Below, piece after piece: positions 58,350 through 64,000 of a DNA stretch of 64,000 bases. The notes below the pieces were generated by a model that saw only the letters and a program-made list of their open reading frames with translations, searched no databases and was not told the DNA's origin. Origin of the DNA: Adiantum capillus-veneris (lineage: Eukaryota > Streptophyta > Polypodiopsida > Polypodiales > Pteridaceae). Every line of letters begins with the position of its first letter. Within the stretch, counting starts at the first letter, position 1. The stretch covers positions 87,843,278 through 87,907,277 of the forward strand of contig CM043967.1 in assembly GCA_014529385.2 (NCBI GenBank). The letters are read 5' to 3'. The position numbers and the translations under genes were made by a program.

Positions 58350-58564
58350 AACAAGATAACTACGCTTACATCAAAAGAAAAGTTATAGTCTATGAGAGGT
58401 AGTATGATGGGCTCCGGTGATAGAAGTATTTCATTGAGCCTTTCTGGGCCAAAGAGAAACACTATACGTTGTTGAAAGTGTATTTTACGGCTAATCCATA
58501 CGTTAATTCTAATAGATCGTACACAGTGAAAGCGATAGAAATTATCATCATGTGGATTATTCAT
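58346..58564 (-). CDS. First of two tandem short ORFs, 72 codons, unknown family
   Basis: ATG about 27 bp beyond the end of the LTR at 58591, reading away from it. Contains I-N-V-W-I-S-R-K-I-H-F-Q-Q-R, G-P-E-R-L-N-E-I and I-L-P-L-I-D-Y-N-F-S-F-D-V. It aligns along its whole length with the second ORF, and its stop overlaps that ORF's start by 4 bp (ATGA), so the pair is a tandem duplication of one module. In position it matches the leader ORFs at 11827 and 19739. I recognise no family. Confidence 0.6.
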   Translation of the reverse strand: MNNPHDDNFYRFHCVRSIRINVWISRKIHFQQRIVFLFGPERLNEILLSPEPIILPLIDYNFSFDVSVVILL

Positions 58565-58590
58565 CTAGGACAACTCTAGTATGTGAAAAA

Positions 58591-59966
58591 TGTTGATATG
58601 AGAGAAGAGAAGGGAAGAGAAGAGAAGAGAGTTTCCCTTCCAAGCCCTATTCTTGCCCGAAGGCAATAAGGATACTGCGGGGAGAGATGTACCTATAGCA
58701 AGGAGAACCTAAAATTTGTAGAGAGGATGAATTACTAAGAGTGAGAGAGATAGGTTTGTTTAAGGAGATGAGATTAGATATATATATATATATATATGTT
58801 GGATTAGAGATGAAAAAGAAAACAACAAGAAATCAAGAAAACATCAATGTCGAACACATCTTACTTGACAAACCCTTCGGCACCATTATTGATGGAGAGA
58901 GAAGAAGAGGTGAGAATTCAACATTGATTGATACGCCAAGTCCAAGACCTTCTTTGATTAGAGTTGATCTTCCAAGGATAGTGTGCAAGAATGGCTAGTC
59001 TTCCTCTAGGAGAAAGTGTAGGTTTATGCTTATGTTAATGGCTAAGTACAATTTGACATTACTACTCACTCCCTCATGAATTCCTCTCATCAATGGCTTG
59101 AATGCTTGAGTAGTTTTCAAGGAATAAGAGGTCCCCTTTTATAGGTGAAGGGAACCCCCAAGGGTTTACACAAGAAGAGAAGAGCAAATGTGAACAGAAA
59201 CTGAAAAAGTTGGAAATGAGTTGTCCCTGCATGATGTGGGCAGCTTGGGGTCCAGTATTTTGATCATATCTCCTCAACCGTGGCTCCAAATAAAAAAGTA
59301 AAAATATGGGCAGAAACTTCAGCTCATTGCCTACGACTTCCTTTTTATATGCATTTTCAAATTCGGATTGGAACCTTGTGTAAAAAAATCATCAAATAGG
59401 GTACAGTTTTGGCAACAAAAGTCTTCTTGTGGTCCCCTTAGCCTAGACTTTTATTTGATTCCAATGGACACCTCATGCCATGTGAAAGCATGACATTGCT
59501 CCTTGATAAATTTTTGTAATCATGCTTACAATAATGCATTAAAATAAGTGTATCTTTGAAATCATGCCACCTAGTGTCCCACTAGGATTTGATTCCATCC
59601 TAGTAGCTATTAAAAAAAAATATAAGAAAAATATGAAAAATACATAGAATATATATAGATTGGAAATTACCCTAGATATAGGATCCAAATAGGGTGTGAG
59701 ATAATAATGAGATGGTAGAAATAAATAATCAATGCTTTTTGCCCCAAGTTAAAGAGGCAGAGCTATTGACATTTTTCCCATAGTACTTTTTAATGGTAAA
59801 GTAAGAATACATTACCCTTGAGATAAGTAATAGGATGAGATAGAAAGCATATTATTATACTTTAATATGTATATGTACATTATAGAAAATATAACTATGT
59901 ATCTAAAAAGTTACAAGATAACTCTTGTAGCATGCGTTCCCACTATGTATGTGTCACAGCACGACA
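58591..59966 (-). repeat. LTR, ~1376 bp, 3' LTR of the 60-64 kb element
   Basis: Plus strand TGTTGATATGAG...CAGCACGACA. The right edge adjoins a clear minus-strand polypurine tract. The left edge is set by TGT/ACA ends and by the short ORFs starting beyond it. Only one copy is in the window. Confidence 0.65.
58778..58797. repeat. (AT)n tract
   Basis: About 10 AT units. Confidence 0.9.
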
Positions 59967-59984
59967 TCCACCCCCTCTAAACCT
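59967..59984 (-). other. Polypurine tract
   Basis: Minus-strand gtttagagggggtgga directly precedes the LTR start TGTCGTGC. Confidence 0.82.
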
Positions 59985-60024
59985 GCACATCCTCAGGTAT
60001 GTGCCACATTGTCTCTTTGTAAGA

Positions 60025-61008
60025 TTAGCCCTCTTGTACATCTTCCTTGCTTTCTTCTTCATTGGATGATTCCAAAGATTCATCTTCACATGTGTTTTGC
60101 TCTTCCTTCTCGTCAACATTTTCGGGATCTTTGTCATCTCTTCTCTTAAACATTTCGATCCTTTTTCTTGCAATGGGAATCTTTACTTCTGTACCATCTA
60201 GTTCAGACAAGCTGTAAGTAGCATTTTCATGCACATGCTTTACAACATACGGTCCAAACCATCTTTTTGAGAACTTACGCATGACTGTGTGCTGGTTATC
60301 AAGGCTACTATCATACACTAAAACCCAGTCACCTTTGTCAATTGCTTTGCTCCTGAGAGGATGTCGCTTATCAAAGTAGTCCTTGTTTTTCAATCTTGCA
60401 TTTTTGAGTCGTTCTTTTGCAGCCTCAATGTCTCCAGGTCTTCTCTCTAGTTGCCTTATGCGCAATGCAAGGAGATCTTCCTTGCTAAGCCCTTCTTGCC
60501 AAGGTAGTACATTCCATGTGGGAATTGTATCTTCAATCGGCATCACTGGCTTTTGACCATACATTAGCTCTATAGGCATGTAGCCAGTTACTGACCTATG
60601 TGTTGTACGATCAGCCCATAAAGCATATGGTAACAGTTTTGGCCACTCACCAACTCTTCCTTCACAAGCCTTGGCCAAAGCTTTGATGATAGTAGGATGC
60701 CCTCTTTCACTCTTTCCATTGCCTTCAGGGTTGTAAGTTGTAGTAAGAGAAAGCTTGATTCCCAATCTGGAAAAGAAGTCCCATGCTTCCTCAGCATCCA
60801 GTTCACCTCTGTCTGCAGTGATCTTTCCCACACATCCATAACGGAAAATCACCTCATCAAGAAGGAATTTGCACACAGCTTCTATGATTTTAGCTCGTAA
60901 TGATCTTCCTTCAACCTGGTTAGTTAGGTCCTCTCGTGCAAGAACCAAGTATCTCATCTGCCAGAGACCTAGAGGCATTGTGACTAGATCCACAACCCAT
61001 TATAGTGC
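60025..61008 (-). pseudogene. pol: Gypsy integrase core and C-terminus
   Basis: A nearly intact 322-codon stretch. The catalytic triad is kept: D in V-D-L-V-T-M-P, D in I-T-A-D-R-G-E-L, and E in G-K-S-E-R-G-H, about 34 residues after the second Asp. The C-terminal domain shows K-G-D-W-V-L-V-Y and W-F-G-P-Y-V-V, then an acidic Glu/Asp/Ser tail. No chromodomain. A one-base frame break near 61000 separates it from the H2C2 region upstream. Confidence 0.92.
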
Positions 61009-62324
61009 ATGGCTAGTGGATATGTAGGGTGCAATCCATCACGATGTCGGACATTTGAATACATTTGACAAGTTACACATGACTCTACAAATTGAGATAC
61101 ATCTTTATACATACCCTTCCACCAGTATTTTTCTTTCAACTTGGAGAAGGTTGCCCACACACCCCTATGTCTAGCCCATAGACTCTCATGAAACTCTTGC
61201 ATAAGCTTTACTTGAGTCTCTTTTTTACATATAACCCGTTGTGGTGTAGCACCCTTTTGTTTAGGATGCTTCCACAAGTAACCATCCCTCAAAAAATACC
61301 CATATGCTTTCCTACGTATCCTCCTGAATTCTTGTTCAGACCAATCATCCTGTTTTGCTAGAGTACTCAAATAGCTTCCAATAAGAAGCCAATCACCTTC
61401 ATAAAGCTCTTTCAAGAATGATTCAAGTAGATTAGTCATGCAAACATTGTTACCTTTGACATGAGAGATAGAATAGAACTTTGTGTCTACATCATCTCCC
61501 TCGTCAATCATTTGTGACTCATCTTCATACCTTGCCCTTGATAGCATATCTGCCATTGTATTGTCTTTACCTGCAATGTGCTTAAACTCGGGATTTAAGG
61601 ACTTAATGTAGGCAATCCATCGCAACATAGCAATGTCTGGAGTTGAGCAGCTTGTAATCATCCCAAGAAGTGGTAGACAATATGTTTCTACAACCACACA
61701 TGCGCGAATTAGGTACTCTTTTCCACTTTTCAAGGCTATAACCATACCCCATAGCTCTCTCTTTATCTGTGGATAGTTTCTTTGGTGAGCACTTAGTACC
61801 TTTGCTCCAAATCTTACCACATACTTGCATCCTTCTTCGTCATCTTGCCCTATTTCCCATCCAATCCCTGTAGGACTGGTGTCTACTGTCACAATTACTG
61901 GCCTTTGACACTCATAGTCTACCTTCCTTAAAGTTGGTACTGACTCGAGCAACTCCTTTAGCTTTTTCATGGATTTTACATGTGCTTGTGTCCATTTAAA
62001 CTTTTGATTCTTTCTAAGCAACTGATAAAGAGAATCAGCTACATGTGCATAATGTGGAATCCAAATAACATAGAAGACACATGCTCCCAGAAACCTTCTA
62101 ACCTCAATGATTCTTTCTTTCATTCTTTGGATGGCATCTACCTTTGTTGGACAAGGTTTCCTACCATATGGCCCGCACATGTGCCCCACAATGAGCACTT
62201 CATTGACACCAAACATAGAATTCTTTCCTGACAATGTAAGATTGACTTCTTCCAACCTAGAAAAAATTTTATCACAATCATTTATGTGATCTACCACAAA
62301 CCTGCGACATCCCTTGAGATCCAA
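60984..62324 (-). pseudogene. pol: Gypsy RT end, RNase H and integrase finger
   Basis: 446 codons. The start covers the RT thumb (G-H-M-C-G-P-Y-G). RNase H shows V-D-T-S-P-T-G-I-G-W (first Asp kept), E in K-R-E-L-W-G, a changed third position (V-E-T-Y where TD is usual), and A-D-M-L-S-R-A-R. The integrase H2C2 finger shows E-F-H-E-S-L-W-A-R-H-R-G, Y-W-W-K-G-M and C-V-T-C-Q. Only one RNase H is present, unlike the Tat-like elements. Confidence 0.9.
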
Positions 62325-63444
62325 AGCTTCATCTTTGTCACTTTATTCACATCCTTTGATAGGCAAATCATCAATGAAAGGCATTGTGATTTGAGGAATA
62401 AAGTCACGTAAGACCTTATTCATCCCATTCATCATATGTGCAACCGAGTTGGTTGCTCCCTATGGCAAGGTACACATCCTTACCAAACCCAAAGGTGTCC
62501 TCATGGTTGTCAAGTCTCTGCTTTCGATTGCAAGATGAAATTGATCATACCCTGAGTAGAGATCCCCCATTGAGTAGATTTCCCTCCCTGCAAATGCCTC
62601 TGCAAACTCATCCACAATTGTCACCTGTACCTACATTTCTAATTGTCACTGGTTGCATATCTTGGATGAAGCGTAGAGAACAATTATTCTTTGGAACTGT
62701 GAACCACCTGTTTGAGTATGGAGCACAAGAAGGCCCCAAAATTCCCATTTTTATCTTCTCATTCAGTAGCTCTACTAACTTTGGCAAATGAGCCTTTGGA
62801 ACCGGAATAGGCCGGAGATTCCAAGGCACATGAGGTATTGTGAAAATTACCATAGGAGCTACAATAGAAGTATCAACACATCCTATCTCATGTGGCTCAA
62901 ATGCAAAATCCTTACCATGCTTTGAAAGCATTTCTTTGAAGCACTTTGTCTCTTCTTGTGTTAGAAACTCCTCACAACCAATCTGCAACTCTTGAAAAGA
63001 CTCCTTTGTGAAGGTATGCCCGATCTTTTTAGGATTCCTTAAACTTGGTTGCAAAGAGGCTTGCTCAATCTTTTCCCTGTTGTTGGGTGGTAAGGGTGAA
63101 GCTATTGGTTTCACCTTCTTTGCTACACTCTTGTATTTGGTTTCAACATGGACTTCTGGGCCAACTATTTGGCTTTCTTTAAAGGCTTCTATTACTTGAT
63201 GCATTTCCATAGAGCAAACTTCCACAACCTCATTTTCAAGATGCAAACTAGAACCCATTATAGCATCAAGCTCACCCATAGTATCTACAAAAGAAACTTG
63301 TTCAAACAAACCCAAAACATTTTCAGTAGGCTCTAGCAACCCACTCTTTTTCATGCCTATTTGTACATTATGTACATATTGCCTCTCACATCTCTTCAAA
63401 TCTTCAAGTTTTTTAAAACATACTGATCCATTCCTTGTTACCAA
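62325..63444 (-). pseudogene. pol: Gypsy reverse transcriptase, unusual F-I-D-D-L-P-I-K-G type
   Basis: 63444-62608 is open and carries P-H-V-P-W-N-L-R-P-I-P-V-P and L-R-F-I-Q-D-M-Q; the catalytic block M-P-F-I-D-D-L-P-I-K-G lies at 62385-62353 after stops and a frame change. The residues after the catalytic pair differ from the I-L-I-Y-S found in most plant gypsy elements, so this is a divergent lineage. The stretch 62700-63444 upstream of RT is a long linker with no recognised domain. Confidence 0.87.
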
Positions 63445-63521
63445 AGAACTCGTTGAGAAAGTTTCACCTATTTTTGGATCAGGCGAGACCCTTTTTCTTT
63501 CTGTACCACTGTAATCCCCCT

Positions 63522-63989
63522 TTACAATGGTAATTGGCCAAAACCCATCATTTCTCTATGATCATGAAACTCTTTTCTCACCTTTGGTAGAGGATGTTCT
63601 CTGAGGTTGTCACGATTTCTTTCATGGTTTACACAAACTATGAGAAATTGGACCACTCGTTTACCATCTTTACTACGTATCCTAGCATATGCTGAACCAT
63701 CGTCCATTACCTTTGTTTCCATTCAAACTCCCACAATGTAGGGTTGTCCAAGGATGAGATGATATGAAGATGTATCCTGTACAAATAAGTTTTGGTCAAT
63801 CTTTACATCACCTATTGTCACCTTCACACCTGGACATGCTGCATACAATTCACCGGATGAATTTTTTGCCACTTTTACCATCCAGTCATGATCTGTGTCC
63901 ATCGGCCATTTGCACTTGTTGTAGAGACTCTTTGACATTATGTTTATTTCTTAACCATGGTCAATCAAGGCAACAAATGGCTCTTTAAG
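63522..63989 (-). pseudogene. pol: Retropepsin-like protease, C-terminal part
   Basis: Two in-frame pieces, 63938-63723 and 63722-63522. They read H-D-W-M-V-K-V-A, C-P-G-V-K-V-T-I-G-D-V and L-I-L-G-Q-P-Y-I, then D-D-G-S-A-Y-A-R-I and V-N-H-E-R-N-R-D. The flap and ILGxP motif fit a gypsy aspartic protease. The active-site Asp would lie near or beyond the window end. Gag and the 5' LTR are outside the window. Confidence 0.8.
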
Positions 63990-64000
63990 ATCACCTACCT

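Overview
This window is intergenic DNA from a large, repeat-rich land-plant genome. It holds Ty3/gypsy elements of several lineages (a chromovirus with a C-terminal chromodomain, Tat-like elements with two RNase H domains, and an unusual lineage with an F-I-D-D-L-P-I-K-G reverse transcriptase motif), Ty1/copia-type gag-only elements primed by initiator tRNA-Met, a LINE remnant, and very long GA/CT/TG microsatellites. I see no intact host gene, tRNA, rRNA or CRISPR array. I cannot name the species. A seed-free plant such as a fern would fit the non-angiosperm-looking reverse transcriptase, but that is inference.

Layout. 1-3210: GC-rich flank carrying a 2.9-kb non-autonomous minus-strand element (326-3210) with a 142-bp LTR and internal ~171-bp tandem repeats. 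3211-7321: more flank, then a 5'-truncated chromovirus pol and its 3' LTR. 7322-9859: AT-rich DNA and a minus-strand LINE reverse transcriptase remnant. 9860-27105: a plus-strand Tat-like element (LTRs 9860-11751 and 24524-27105) split by a younger minus-strand Tat-like element (12077-21376) that keeps nearly complete gag-pro and pol. 27106-29050: the 3' end of another LTR element, with an unrecognised ORF of at least 324 aa next to its polypurine tract. 29200-47521: a minus-strand gypsy element (LTR A, 46595-47521) whose leader is split by a 15.6-kb insertion (30409-46024). That insertion is four same-orientation copia-type LTRs alternating with three gag-only interiors, and one interior holds a further gag-protease-only gypsy element (32497-38243). 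47522-57629: decayed gypsy pol on the minus strand, then LTR copies B (minus), C (plus) and D (plus) of the LTR A family, with D followed by a decayed gag. 58137-64000: a minus-strand gypsy pol with its 3' LTR (58591-59966), and beyond that LTR two tandem, overlapping 70-72-codon ORFs.

Insertion order follows from nesting. The chromovirus and LINE are the most decayed. The outer Tat element and the LTR A-D family are intermediate. The inner Tat element, whose two ~1.55-kb LTRs differ at only about 20 sites by eye, is young.

The most interesting signals are: (i) short ORFs just downstream of LTR ends in three elements, one of which was fused in frame to reverse transcriptase with no gag between; (ii) the LTR-gag-LTR-gag-LTR-gag-LTR array, with a paralogous empty site in the same window; (iii) a ~20-bp perfect-palindrome consensus recurring in leaders and LTRs of the LTR A-D family; (iv) loss of catalytic residues in the original RNase H of both Tat-like elements, while the inner element's second RNase H keeps all of its own.
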